Source: an uncultured Eubacteriales bacterium (lineage in GTDB: Bacteria; Bacillota; Clostridia; Oscillospirales; Oscillospiraceae). From it: 52,027 nt of DNA. Below, one piece after another: positions 25,012 through 32,732 of the stretch. The number at the start of each line of letters is the position of its first letter. The stretch's first letter is position 1. Location: NCBI GenBank assembly GCA_959602365.1, contig CAUGSS010000018.1, forward strand, positions 1-52,027, given 5' to 3'. Both the position numbers and the translations under genes were made by a program. The notes beneath the pieces were generated by a model that worked only from the letters and a program-made list of their open reading frames with translations, did not search any database and was not told the origin of the DNA.

Positions 25012-27366
25012 TCAGCACTCGGTGAATTCCAACCGGCGGATGATGTCGTTCTGCAGCTCCGCCCCCAGCTCTACAAAGTAGGCGGCGTAGGTGGCCACCC
25101 GGACCACCAGGTCCCGGTGGTTTTCGGGGTGGAGCTGGGCGTCCCGCAGGGTCTCGGTGGAGACGATATTGAACTGGACCAGGAAACCGCCGGCCTGGAA
25201 ATAGGAGCGGATCAGGGCCATAAATTTCCGGAGTTTTTCCTCCCCCTGCACCGCGTCCGGGTTGATGCGCATATTCAGCACCTCGCCGTGGCGCAGCTTG
25301 GAGTGATCCAGGCCGGCCACGCTGAGCATGGTGGCGGTGGTGCCGCTGCTGTTGCGGCCCTGGGCCGGGGAGATGCCGCCCTCAGAGATGGGTTCTCCGG
25401 CCTTCCGGCCGTCCGGGGTGGCCCCCAGCACCATGCCCAGGCCGATGTTGGCGGTCACCGCCGCGGCGGCCACCGTGGACTGGGCCCCGTGGAAGCCCGG
25501 GGTCTCGGCCACCACGTCGGAGACGTAGCTGAGCACCTGGTTGACGATGGAGTCCACATAGGGGTCATTGTTGCCGAACTTCGGCCCCCGGAGCAGCAGC
25601 TTCTGCAGGTCCTCATAGCCCTCGAAGTTGGCGGCGATGGCGGCGCAGATCTCCCCCAGGGTGACCTTGTGCTCTTCAAAGACGTATTTCCTGATGGCGG
25701 CCAGGGCGTCGCCGGTATTGGGGGCGCCGGCCAGGGACATGGCGAAGGAGTAGAAGGGCTTTGTTCCTCCGTCGATGACGTCGGTGCCGCTCTCCACGCA
25801 GGGGGGAATCAGCACAGACTGGAGGGGGGAGGGCATGTAGCGGGAGTACATGGCCTTGTCGGTGTTCTTGATGGCGTGGCAGTGGGGGATGATATGGCGC
25901 ACCTGGGCGCAGAAGGCCTCCCAGAGCTGTTCATAGCTGGCAAATTCGGCGGGATCGCCGGTTTTCAGGCCCAGCTGGAGACCGGTCATCCGGTGGACGC
26001 CGTTGTTCAGGGTCAGCTCCAGAATGCCGGGCAGAGAGATGATGCCCCCGGGGATATTGTAGCTCAGCCCGCCCACGGTGGGGGAGGTGCAGCCCACCAC
26101 GGCGTAGTCGTTGGCCTGCTGCCTTGTCATGCCGTCCCGCTCCAGATTGGCCACGGCGGTTTTGTCCCCCAGGAACTTCAGCTTGCCCCCCACGTCCCGG
26201 GCCACCTCGCAGGCCAGCAGGATGAAATCCTCCGGGGTGTTGTCTGCAATGCGGACCACCACGTCATCGCTGCCCATGTTGACCGCCCGCTCCGCCTCCA
26301 GCACCAGGTAGGACAGCTCATTGACCGCGCAGCTGCCGTCGGGCTTGACGCCGCCGATGGTGAAGGAGCAGCCGGAGCAGTTGCCGGCAAAGCCGTGGCT
26401 GCGGGCTTCGCTGTAGACCACGCAGGCGCTGTTGCAGTTGACCAGCAGCATGGCCAGATACTGATAGGCCTCCTCCAGGCTGAGCCCCTTGGCCCGGTCC
26501 GCCTCATAGAGAGGGGCCAGATACTGGTCGATGCGCAGGAAGGTGTTGCCGGTGCCCCAGTTCTCCAGCATCACGCACATATAGCCGAACCAGAGGGACT
26601 GAATGGCCTCCCGGAAGGTTTCAGGGGCCTTGCGGGGCACTTTGTCGCAGATGGCCGCGATGTCCAGCAGCTCCTGGCGGCGGACCGGGTCGGACTCCTC
26701 TGCGGCCATGCGCCGGGCCTCAGCGGCATAGCGGTCGCCCAGTCCGGCCATGGCCTCCAGGCACAGCTTCATACCCTCCAACTCCGCCCTCTGGGCCTCG
26801 TCGGCGGGGCGGGAGAGCCGCTCCTCCACCTTTCGGATGAGCCCTTCCACGCCGAAGGTGACCAGCTGGCCGTAATCCGGGGAGGCGTGGCCGGGGAACT
26901 GGTTGTTGCCGCTGAAGGCGCCGCCGCCCATGATCAGGTCGTCGTAGGGCTTGTGCTCCTCCCCCACCTCCTGATTCCAGTGGTAGCGCAGCGAACGCGT
27001 CTCCCAATAGGGCACCACGTCGGCCAGCACGTCCCGCTCCTCCTGGGTCAGAGGCTCAAAGGGGTCGGTCTCCCGGGTGGAGAGGATGTCCAGCTCCTTT
27101 AAAATCCAGTCGCACTGCAGCTCCGGGCTGATGGAGCCGCCCCGCACCTTGGAGGTGGGCCGCCCCACAATGAGCTCGTCGGGGTAGATGCGTATGGTCA
27201 TGTGCTTTAACAGATGGGCGAAGGCTTTGGCCCGGCGGATGGGGGCGGCCTCCCCTTCGGTGGCACGGTAGGATTCGGTGATGAGTTTGGCGCGCTCCAC
27301 GCAGATCGAGGGCTGGACCAGCATGGACGAGCGCAGCTTCTGAATTCTGGTGTTGTCAAATTTCAT
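25012..27366 (-). CDS. glycyl-radical-enzyme homologue lacking the radical glycine
   Basis: A 784-residue pyruvate-formate-lyase-like protein, closest in length and N-terminal pattern (ERAKLITESY, RRAKAFAHLL, DELIVG) to the glycerol/choline lyase group. The thiyl Cys426 is present in VGCTSPTVGG, but the Glu of the usual GCVEP loop is not. At the C-terminus the motif reads RVATYAAYF: Thr759 (codon ACC) stands where the radical Gly belongs, 25 residues from the end. No radical-SAM activase is adjacent. It may be a radical-free derivative, may need a separate glycyl-radical subunit, or may be inactive. The frame is intact and the gene sits in an ordered operon, which argues against decay. Confidence 0.88.
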   Translation of the reverse strand: MKFDNTRIQKLRSSMLVQPSICVERAKLITESYRATEGEAAPIRRAKAFAHLLKHMTIRIYPDELIVGRPTSKVRGGSISPELQCDWILKELDILSTRETDPFEPLTQEERDVLADVVPYWETRSLRYHWNQEVGEEHKPYDDLIMGGGAFSGNNQFPGHASPDYGQLVTFGVEGLIRKVEERLSRPADEAQRAELEGMKLCLEAMAGLGDRYAAEARRMAAEESDPVRRQELLDIAAICDKVPRKAPETFREAIQSLWFGYMCVMLENWGTGNTFLRIDQYLAPLYEADRAKGLSLEEAYQYLAMLLVNCNSACVVYSEARSHGFAGNCSGCSFTIGGVKPDGSCAVNELSYLVLEAERAVNMGSDDVVVRIADNTPEDFILLACEVARDVGGKLKFLGDKTAVANLERDGMTRQQANDYAVVGCTSPTVGGLSYNIPGGIISLPGILELTLNNGVHRMTGLQLGLKTGDPAEFASYEQLWEAFCAQVRHIIPHCHAIKNTDKAMYSRYMPSPLQSVLIPPCVESGTDVIDGGTKPFYSFAMSLAGAPNTGDALAAIRKYVFEEHKVTLGEICAAIAANFEGYEDLQKLLLRGPKFGNNDPYVDSIVNQVLSYVSDVVAETPGFHGAQSTVAAAAVTANIGLGMVLGATPDGRKAGEPISEGGISPAQGRNSSGTTATMLSVAGLDHSKLRHGEVLNMRINPDAVQGEEKLRKFMALIRSYFQAGGFLVQFNIVSTETLRDAQLHPENHRDLVVRVATYAAYFVELGAELQNDIIRRLEFTEC

Positions 27367-27427
27367 GGGTAGGACTCCTTCTGTATTGAACTGGATGGGA
27401 TTTGCCCGCTTGTTCCCTGGGCCGGAA

Positions 27428-27643
27428 TTATTTCCAGGATACCATCAGCGGCTGCTCTTTTTCCGGCGAGACATAGATGGCCCCGGTGGGACACACATCC
27501 TCGCAGGCGGCGCAGCACATGCACTCCTCCACATACCGCACCGCGGCCTTTGCCCCCTCCAGACGGATCACGTCCATGGGACATGCCTTGACGCACAGGC
27601 CGCAGCCCACGCATTTTTCCTGTTGAATGGGTCGGATCGCCAT
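27428..27643 (-). CDS. 2[4Fe-4S] ferredoxin-type protein
   Basis: A 71-residue electron carrier with two four-cysteine motifs, CVGCGLCVKACP (Cys11, 14, 17, 21) and CMCCAACEDVCP (Cys41, 44, 47, 51). It lies 12 bp behind the flavoprotein gene and 61 bp before the glycyl-radical homologue. The pairing resembles the A and B subunits of adenylylsulfate reductase, so it is probably the electron-transfer subunit of the flavoprotein. Confidence 0.9.
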   Translation of the reverse strand: MAIRPIQQEKCVGCGLCVKACPMDVIRLEGAKAAVRYVEECMCCAACEDVCPTGAIYVSPEKEQPLMVSWK

Positions 27644-27655
27644 GGTATCAGCACC

Positions 27656-29386
27656 TCATTTCTTCCACTGTGCCTCGGCCCCGTGTTCCCAGGCCAGCCA
27701 GGGCCGGTATTCCACCGGCCGCTCCGGCCGCCAACGGGCGGGCACCTCTACTTTGCCAAGGGTCATTTTGCCCCGGTCGTCCCGGTAAATCTGGTTCCAG
27801 GCCAGCCAGTTTGCATCGTCGGTGTGGGGGAAATCCTCCCGGAAGTGCCAGCCCCGGCTCTCGGTGCGGAACAGGGAGGCGCGGAGGATCATCTCCGCAT
27901 TCAGGGCCATATTCTCGGTCTCGTGGGCCAGCCGGAGCATGTGGGGGTCCTCTGCCCGCATCCGGGGGACCATGTGCTCCTCCAGAAAGCCCACCAGGGA
28001 CAGGGTGGCCTCCAGCCGTTTTGCCTCCTTGATGTGCAGGATATAGTAGGGCATGGTGTAGTTCTGGAGCAGCTGGGTGACCCACCGGGGGTCAAAGCCG
28101 CCGCTGCGGCGGGCAAAACTGGTCATGTGCTCCTCTGCCGGGGCGTAATCCTCCCCGGTCAGAGCAGGGCGGGGGGCATCCTTCAGGTACCGGACTGCGG
28201 CCAGGGCGGAGCGCTTGCCCTCCACCCCCGCAGGGGAGAGCCCCGGGGGCGGCCCCTGGATAATGGCCCCCCACATCCAGCTGGCGCAGCAGTCCCCGGC
28301 GCAGTACAGGCCGGGCAGGGTGGAGCTGCCGTCGGTGTCCCGGGTCCACAGCCCGTCGGCTTGGGCCGCGGCCGCCCCGGCGGCGGAGCCGCCGATCATC
28401 TGGAATTTGCCCCCCTGGTGGGGATCCAGGCCCACCCGTTCGGTCTCTTTGGGGTTGTTGCGCTTTTTCCGGTACTCGTCCAGGGCCTGGAGCTCCTCCT
28501 GGGTGCACTTGCCGAAGTCCCAGTAGATGGGGCCGAAACCGGCGTGGACGGCGCTGACCACCGAGAGATCGAAGCCCCGGTTGGGAATGCGGCGGCCCTG
28601 GGCGTCGTCAAACTGGAAATAGGCGGGATAGAGCTCTCCGGTGCCCTTCCACATGGGATCCCGGGCGATGTTCATGTGCATGTCCGGAAACTCCTTGCCG
28701 CTGAGCACCGCCCCGGCCCGGTAGGCCATGGCGCAGGCGTCCCCGGTCTGGCCGGAGATGTGCATTCCCGGGGAGCGGAAGTAGTTCAGTCCGGCGGCCA
28801 GGACCACTGCCCCGGCCTCAAAGCGGAAGTGTTCGCCGGTGTCCAGGGAGAAGCCCACCGCCCCTCGCACCGCCCCGTCCCGGACAACCAGGTCGGTGAC
28901 CATGGTCCGGTCCTGAACGCGCACCCCGATGCTGTCGCCGTACCGGCGCAGGGCGGGGGTGACGCACCGGTGGGAGAGGGGGACGATGCCGTAGTGAGTG
29001 TGGGGGTCGTCCCCGTCGGTGGCGATATTCCCCCGGAAGAAGTCCGCCATGGCATCCTCCGGCACCGGGAATTTTACCCCCCAGCGCTTCAGGTCCAGAT
29101 AGGTTCCCCAGGAGTCCTGCAGAAACCGCTCCGTCCAGTCCCGGTTGTTCAGATAGGAGCTGTTGGCGTTGATCCAGGCCAGGGTGGAGTCATAGTCCAT
29201 GCCCCAGTCCTCGTTGAATACGGCCCAGAAGCCGCTGGCCATAATGCCTGCCCCGGACTGTCCGGCGGTGGCCTTGTCTACGACCAGTGCGTCCAGACCC
29301 TGCTCCCGCGCCGTGTTGGCGGCAAAGCACCCCGCGGTGCTGCCGCCGATCACCAGCAGGTCGCAGGCGATGTTGGTACACTTCAT
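27656..29386 (-). CDS. FAD-dependent reductase, fumarate-reductase/AprA-like flavoprotein
   Basis: A 576-residue flavoprotein. The N-terminal FAD motif is DLLVIGGSTAGCFAANTA, and GAVVLAAG and LPGLYCAGDCC mark the FAD domain. A capping and a C-terminal helical domain follow, as in the succinate dehydrogenase/fumarate reductase/AprA family. It starts at ATG 29386 with AGGAGG upstream. First gene of the operon, followed by a dicluster ferredoxin, which favours an AprAB-like heterodimer. No signal peptide, so it is cytoplasmic. A reductive step on an unsaturated acid, or the reverse, is plausible; the substrate cannot be read from the sequence. Confidence 0.88.
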   Translation of the reverse strand: MKCTNIACDLLVIGGSTAGCFAANTAREQGLDALVVDKATAGQSGAGIMASGFWAVFNEDWGMDYDSTLAWINANSSYLNNRDWTERFLQDSWGTYLDLKRWGVKFPVPEDAMADFFRGNIATDGDDPHTHYGIVPLSHRCVTPALRRYGDSIGVRVQDRTMVTDLVVRDGAVRGAVGFSLDTGEHFRFEAGAVVLAAGLNYFRSPGMHISGQTGDACAMAYRAGAVLSGKEFPDMHMNIARDPMWKGTGELYPAYFQFDDAQGRRIPNRGFDLSVVSAVHAGFGPIYWDFGKCTQEELQALDEYRKKRNNPKETERVGLDPHQGGKFQMIGGSAAGAAAAQADGLWTRDTDGSSTLPGLYCAGDCCASWMWGAIIQGPPPGLSPAGVEGKRSALAAVRYLKDAPRPALTGEDYAPAEEHMTSFARRSGGFDPRWVTQLLQNYTMPYYILHIKEAKRLEATLSLVGFLEEHMVPRMRAEDPHMLRLAHETENMALNAEMILRASLFRTESRGWHFREDFPHTDDANWLAWNQIYRDDRGKMTLGKVEVPARWRPERPVEYRPWLAWEHGAEAQWKK

Positions 29387-29562
29387 AGCTGCTTCCTCCT
29401 GTTTTTCATTGGGTTGACTGCTCCGTCCTCGGATTACCCTAAGCATAGCATAGCATAGCCGGTTGGACGGGACAAATATCTAAAACATGCAAAAGATTAT
29501 AAACAAAAGGCTATGGATGTGTTATACTGAGAGGGAACAGACTTGAGACAGGAGGGGACACC
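29387..29562. promoter_or_regulatory. divergent promoter region, flavoprotein operon / LysR gene
   Basis: Leftward candidate TTGTCC-N17-TATGCT at about 29475-29445, in which ATAGC is repeated three times. Rightward candidate TAAACA (29500-29505), 17-bp spacer, TATACT (29523-29528). The AT-rich middle (29475-29510) would be the place for LysR binding, but I see no clear dyad. Confidence 0.55.
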
Positions 29563-30462
29563 ATGACATCGCTGCAGGTCACTTATTTTCTCAAGGCGGC
29601 AGAGTGTATGAGTTTTTCCCGGGCGGCGGAGGAGCTCTATGTCTCCCAGCCCTCGGTGAGCCGCCAGATCCGGCAGCTGGAGGAGGAGCTGGGCTATCAG
29701 CTCTTTGACCGCACCCTCAAGCACCAGATCAGCCTGACGGCGGCGGGGATGGTGTTTCGGGACAGTTTCCGCCGCTTCGCCCAGGGCTACCAGCAGGCCC
29801 GGGCGGCGGCGGCCAAGGTGTCCCAGGACGTCACGCTGCGGCTGCGGGTGGGGATCGGGCAGGACTGGGATGTCACCGATGCCCTGATGAAGTTCCAGGA
29901 GCAGGTGCAGCTGCGCTATCCCCGCTCGGAGGTCTATTTTGAGAACAACTCCAGCCTTCAGCTGCGCCGGAAGCTGGAGGCGGATCAGCTGGATGTGGTG
30001 TACTGCATCCGCACCACGGTGGAGAATTTTGACCAGATGGAGATTCTGGATATCGTCCAGGGGGAGACCCGGGCCTATGTCCGCCGGGGGCTGCTGCGGC
30101 AGGAGGACGAGCCGCTGCAGCTGTCGGACTTCAATGGCCACACCCTGCTGATGCTGCCGGAAGAGGAGGCCCCCATGAGCCTGCAGATTGTCCAGCTCCA
30201 GTTTCAGGCGGCCCAGGTGACCGTCAATCCGGTTCGGCTGCCCAACCGGGAGTCGCTGTACCAGGCGGTGCTGATGGGCCGGGGCTTTGCGGTGGGGGAT
30301 CACCAGCTCTGGTATTACCGGGATCCCAGAATCACCTACTGCACCATGCAGGAGACCATCCCCTCCTGCGTGGTCTGGAACAAGCGCAATCAGAATCCGC
30401 TGATCCGGCTGTTTGCCGAGACCATGCTCTATGAGCTGGGGGGCGGAAAGCGGCTGGACTGA
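29563..30462 (+). CDS. LysR-type regulator, divergent from the flavoprotein operon
   Basis: A 299-residue regulator. The N-terminal winged helix (LQVTYFLKAAECMSFSRAAE and YVSQPSVSRQIRQLEEELG, about 4-42) is followed by a LysR substrate-binding domain (about 88-295). It starts at ATG 29563 with AGGAGG (29551-29556). Divergent arrangement with the operon at 29386 makes that operon the likely target, with a pathway metabolite as co-inducer. Confidence 0.92.
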   Translation: MTSLQVTYFLKAAECMSFSRAAEELYVSQPSVSRQIRQLEEELGYQLFDRTLKHQISLTAAGMVFRDSFRRFAQGYQQARAAAAKVSQDVTLRLRVGIGQDWDVTDALMKFQEQVQLRYPRSEVYFENNSSLQLRRKLEADQLDVVYCIRTTVENFDQMEILDIVQGETRAYVRRGLLRQEDEPLQLSDFNGHTLLMLPEEEAPMSLQIVQLQFQAAQVTVNPVRLPNRESLYQAVLMGRGFAVGDHQLWYYRDPRITYCTMQETIPSCVVWNKRNQNPLIRLFAETMLYELGGGKRLD

Positions 30463-30548
30463 GGAGCGGGACGCGGCTCGCCCCACAGAACTGGGCCGGC
30501 CCGGGGAGAACTATAAAAACAGAATCACGGAGAACGGAGGAAAACACC

Positions 30549-30821
30549 ATGAAAGAGGTCTTGATGATGCTGCTGCCCGACTGCCCCTATTGCCATCAGG
30601 CGGACCGGATGCTCAAGCAGCTGATGGAGGAGAACCCCCGCTACCGCCAGGTGCCCATACGCCGGGTGGACGAGTCGGTGGAGGCGGCCTTCGCGGATTC
30701 GCTGGACTACTACTATGTCCCCACCTTCTATGTGGACGGGCGAAAGCGGATGGAGGGGGTGCCCTCCCTGGAGAAGGTGCGGGCGGTGCTGGATGAGGCC
30801 CTGGACGGAGAGGGGGAGTGA
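30549..30821 (+). CDS. glutaredoxin-like protein
   Basis: A 90-residue thioredoxin-fold protein with the redox motif CPYC (Cys12, Cys15) and the cis-proline segment YVPTFYVDG near 57-65. Glutaredoxin-like proteins reduce disulfides or deliver clusters. It lies 86 bp behind the LysR gene and three bases before a small ORF, with GGAGG ahead of the ATG. Confidence 0.88.
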   Translation: MKEVLMMLLPDCPYCHQADRMLKQLMEENPRYRQVPIRRVDESVEAAFADSLDYYYVPTFYVDGRKRMEGVPSLEKVRAVLDEALDGEGE

Positions 30822-30824
30822 GCC

Positions 30825-31049
30825 ATGGCGGAGGTGCTGTCCTTTGAAATGCCCCGGGAGGATCTGGGGAAGATGGACCGGCGGGCGCTGGAGGAGTACC
30901 TGGAGCGGCTGCGGGCGCTGATCTCGGAGCTGGACGCCCGGGAACCCAGAAATATGAACAGTGAGGCCTATGAACAGTGGGGAGAGGAGCACGAGGCTCT
31001 GGAGGACCTGGTGGACGAGGTGCTGGACCGCTTGGATGAGCTGGACTGA
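30825..31049 (+). CDS. small acidic helical protein, 74 aa
   Basis: A 74-residue ORF starting MAEVLSFEMPREDL, rich in Glu, Leu and Arg, predicted to be two amphipathic helices by its heptad-like spacing. It starts three bases after the glutaredoxin stop, behind GGGGGAG, so the two are co-translated. No family recognised. A terminator follows. Confidence 0.7.
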   Translation: MAEVLSFEMPREDLGKMDRRALEEYLERLRALISELDAREPRNMNSEAYEQWGEEHEALEDLVDEVLDRLDELD

Positions 31050-31072
31050 AACCGAAGCGATTTTATGGGAAA

Positions 31073-31115
31073 TGCCCCGGCCAGACGCGCTGCGCGTCCG
31101 GCCGGGGCATGTTTG
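31073..31115. terminator. terminator after the glutaredoxin genes
   Basis: A long stem ATGCCCCGGCC.GACGCG / CGCGTC.GGCCGGGGCAT followed by GTTTGCTTTT. It lies between convergent genes. Confidence 0.87.
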
Positions 31116-31122
31116 CTTTTGC

Positions 31123-31701
31123 TTATGATGGCTGGCGGTCTGGAAGCGCCCGCCATTCCTCTTCCAGCAGGGCCATCAGGATGTCGTCTCCATAGCCCTC
31201 CCCGTCCCGGACCGCGTCCCGGAGCACTCCCTCCCACCGGAAGCCGGCGGCCAGATAGGCCCGCTCCGCCCGGGGGTTGAAGGAGAATACGTCCAAAGAC
31301 AGCCGGTGGAGCCCCAGCGTCCCGAAGGCGAAGTCCCGGGTGGTGCGCACCGCCCAGGAGCCGATCCCCCGGTCCCGGTGCTCCCGCTGGAACAGGACGA
31401 TGCGGAAGTTGGCGCAGCGCAGCTGGGGGTCGATCTCGTTGATGACGCTTTCGCCGATGATCCTGCCCTCCGGAGAGAGGATCAGGAAGTCATAGCGGTC
31501 TTCCGCCTCCAAGCACCCCAGAAAGAAGGAGATCACTTCCTCCCGGGTGAAATGCGCCTTACATCCGGTAAACCGGGCCACCTCCGGGTCCAGAGGGGCA
31601 AAGTTCTGGCTGAAATAATCCTGGGCGTCCTCCCGCTGAGACAGCCGCAGCAGATAGCCGTCCTTCTCCCAGGTGGGAGCGGTCTTTTTTACAACAGACA
31701 T
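31123..31701 (-). CDS. GNAT-family N-acetyltransferase
   Basis: A 192-residue acetyl-CoA-dependent transferase of the RimJ/RimL type. The acetyl-CoA region is QREHRDRGIGSWAVRTTRDF, followed by LGLHRLSLDVFSFNPRAERAYLAAGF, the typical GNAT beta5-alpha4 signature. The acceptor is unknown; relatives modify protein N-termini or small amines. It lies 21 bp behind the MBL-fold gene and is probably co-transcribed. Confidence 0.9.
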   Translation of the reverse strand: MSVVKKTAPTWEKDGYLLRLSQREDAQDYFSQNFAPLDPEVARFTGCKAHFTREEVISFFLGCLEAEDRYDFLILSPEGRIIGESVINEIDPQLRCANFRIVLFQREHRDRGIGSWAVRTTRDFAFGTLGLHRLSLDVFSFNPRAERAYLAAGFRWEGVLRDAVRDGEGYGDDILMALLEEEWRALPDRQPS

Positions 31702-31722
31702 AAAAGGTACCTCCTGAATATA

Positions 31723-32484
31723 CTACAGCGCCAGAGACCAGTCCCCGAAGTCAAAGCTGCCGCCTCCGTGGCGCAGCCTGCCCTGGGCCCGGAGCGAGCG
31801 GAAGGCGTCCCGCATCTCTCCCGCCAGGGCCGTGGGGCAGTCCAGGCCGTGGTGGCCGGGCAGGAGCCGCCGGAGGGGCAGCGCCGCCACAGCCTCCAGG
31901 GAGCGGAGATAGGCGGCCGGGTCGGTGGAGGGGAAGTTGGCCATCAGCCTGCCCCGGTAGATCAGATCTCCGGTGTACAGCCACCCCCGCTCCGGCTCCC
32001 AGAAACACAGATGTCCCGGGGAGTGTCCCGGGGTGTGGACTGCCACCACCCGCCGTTCCCCCAGCTCCAGCACCTCGCCGCCCCGGAGGACGTGGGCGGG
32101 GGAACCCTGGAACAGGGTGTAGTGCTCCGGCCGCCAGCCCGCCGGGGGCGTGCAGTCCCGGGCGGCCAGGGCCCGCACCTGCTCCAGGGGGAGGGGAAAG
32201 CCGCCCTGGAGCCAGTCCAGCTCCCGCTGAGGGGCGCAGAAGTCGGGAAACTGGCCCAGGCCGCCGATGTGGTCCCAGTGGACGTGGGTGACCGCGGCGG
32301 TCACCGGCAGGCAGGTCAGTCTCCGCACCACCGCCCCCAAATCCCCCAGGCCCAGGCCGGTGTCGATGAGCAGGCAGCGCCGGCTGCCCGCCAGCAGATA
32401 GCAGTGGGTCTCCTCCCAGTGGCGGTATTCGCTGATGGCCCAGGTGTCCGGGGCCAGCGGTTCCACCGTGAACCAGTCCTCCAT
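31723..32484 (-). CDS. metallo-beta-lactamase-fold hydrolase
   Basis: A 253-residue MBL-fold protein with the metal motif THVHWDHIGG (HxHxDH) near residue 63, HTPGHSPGHLCF near 125 and YTGDLIYRG near 150. Such proteins hydrolyse esters or thioesters, for example glyoxalase II types. The start at 32484 has AGGAGG eight bases upstream. It forms an operon with the downstream GNAT gene and is divergent from the OYE-family gene. Confidence 0.9.
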   Translation of the reverse strand: MEDWFTVEPLAPDTWAISEYRHWEETHCYLLAGSRRCLLIDTGLGLGDLGAVVRRLTCLPVTAAVTHVHWDHIGGLGQFPDFCAPQRELDWLQGGFPLPLEQVRALAARDCTPPAGWRPEHYTLFQGSPAHVLRGGEVLELGERRVVAVHTPGHSPGHLCFWEPERGWLYTGDLIYRGRLMANFPSTDPAAYLRSLEAVAALPLRRLLPGHHGLDCPTALAGEMRDAFRSLRAQGRLRHGGGSFDFGDWSLAL

Positions 32485-32649
32485 CGCCGTCGCCTCCTGT
32501 CTTTGCTGGAGCAAGCATAGCACGTTTGGCTGATTGCTGTCAACGGCGCAGAAAAACAGGTACCTCTCAATATGGGCGTAAAGCCAAAAGGAGGCTCTGC
32601 CGGGGCAGAGGGGAGAATGGAAGGGCTGGAAATAAATACAAATTCTCTA

Positions 32650-32677
32650 TGTACAGGAGGGTGAAACGGTGTATAAT
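32650..32677 (+). promoter_or_regulatory. candidate promoter of the OYE-family gene
   Basis: TGTACA (32650-32655), 16-bp spacer, TATAAT (32672-32677), 55 bp before the start codon. Confidence 0.6.
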
Positions 32678-32732
32678 AAAGGGGATGAAATGGAACAAAT
32701 ACCGCATTTTTTTGGCGAAAGAGGTGGATTTT

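Noticed and set aside
32485..32649. Riboswitch in the leader of the OYE gene
   Set aside because: I could not find a recognised aptamer core or a terminator stem.
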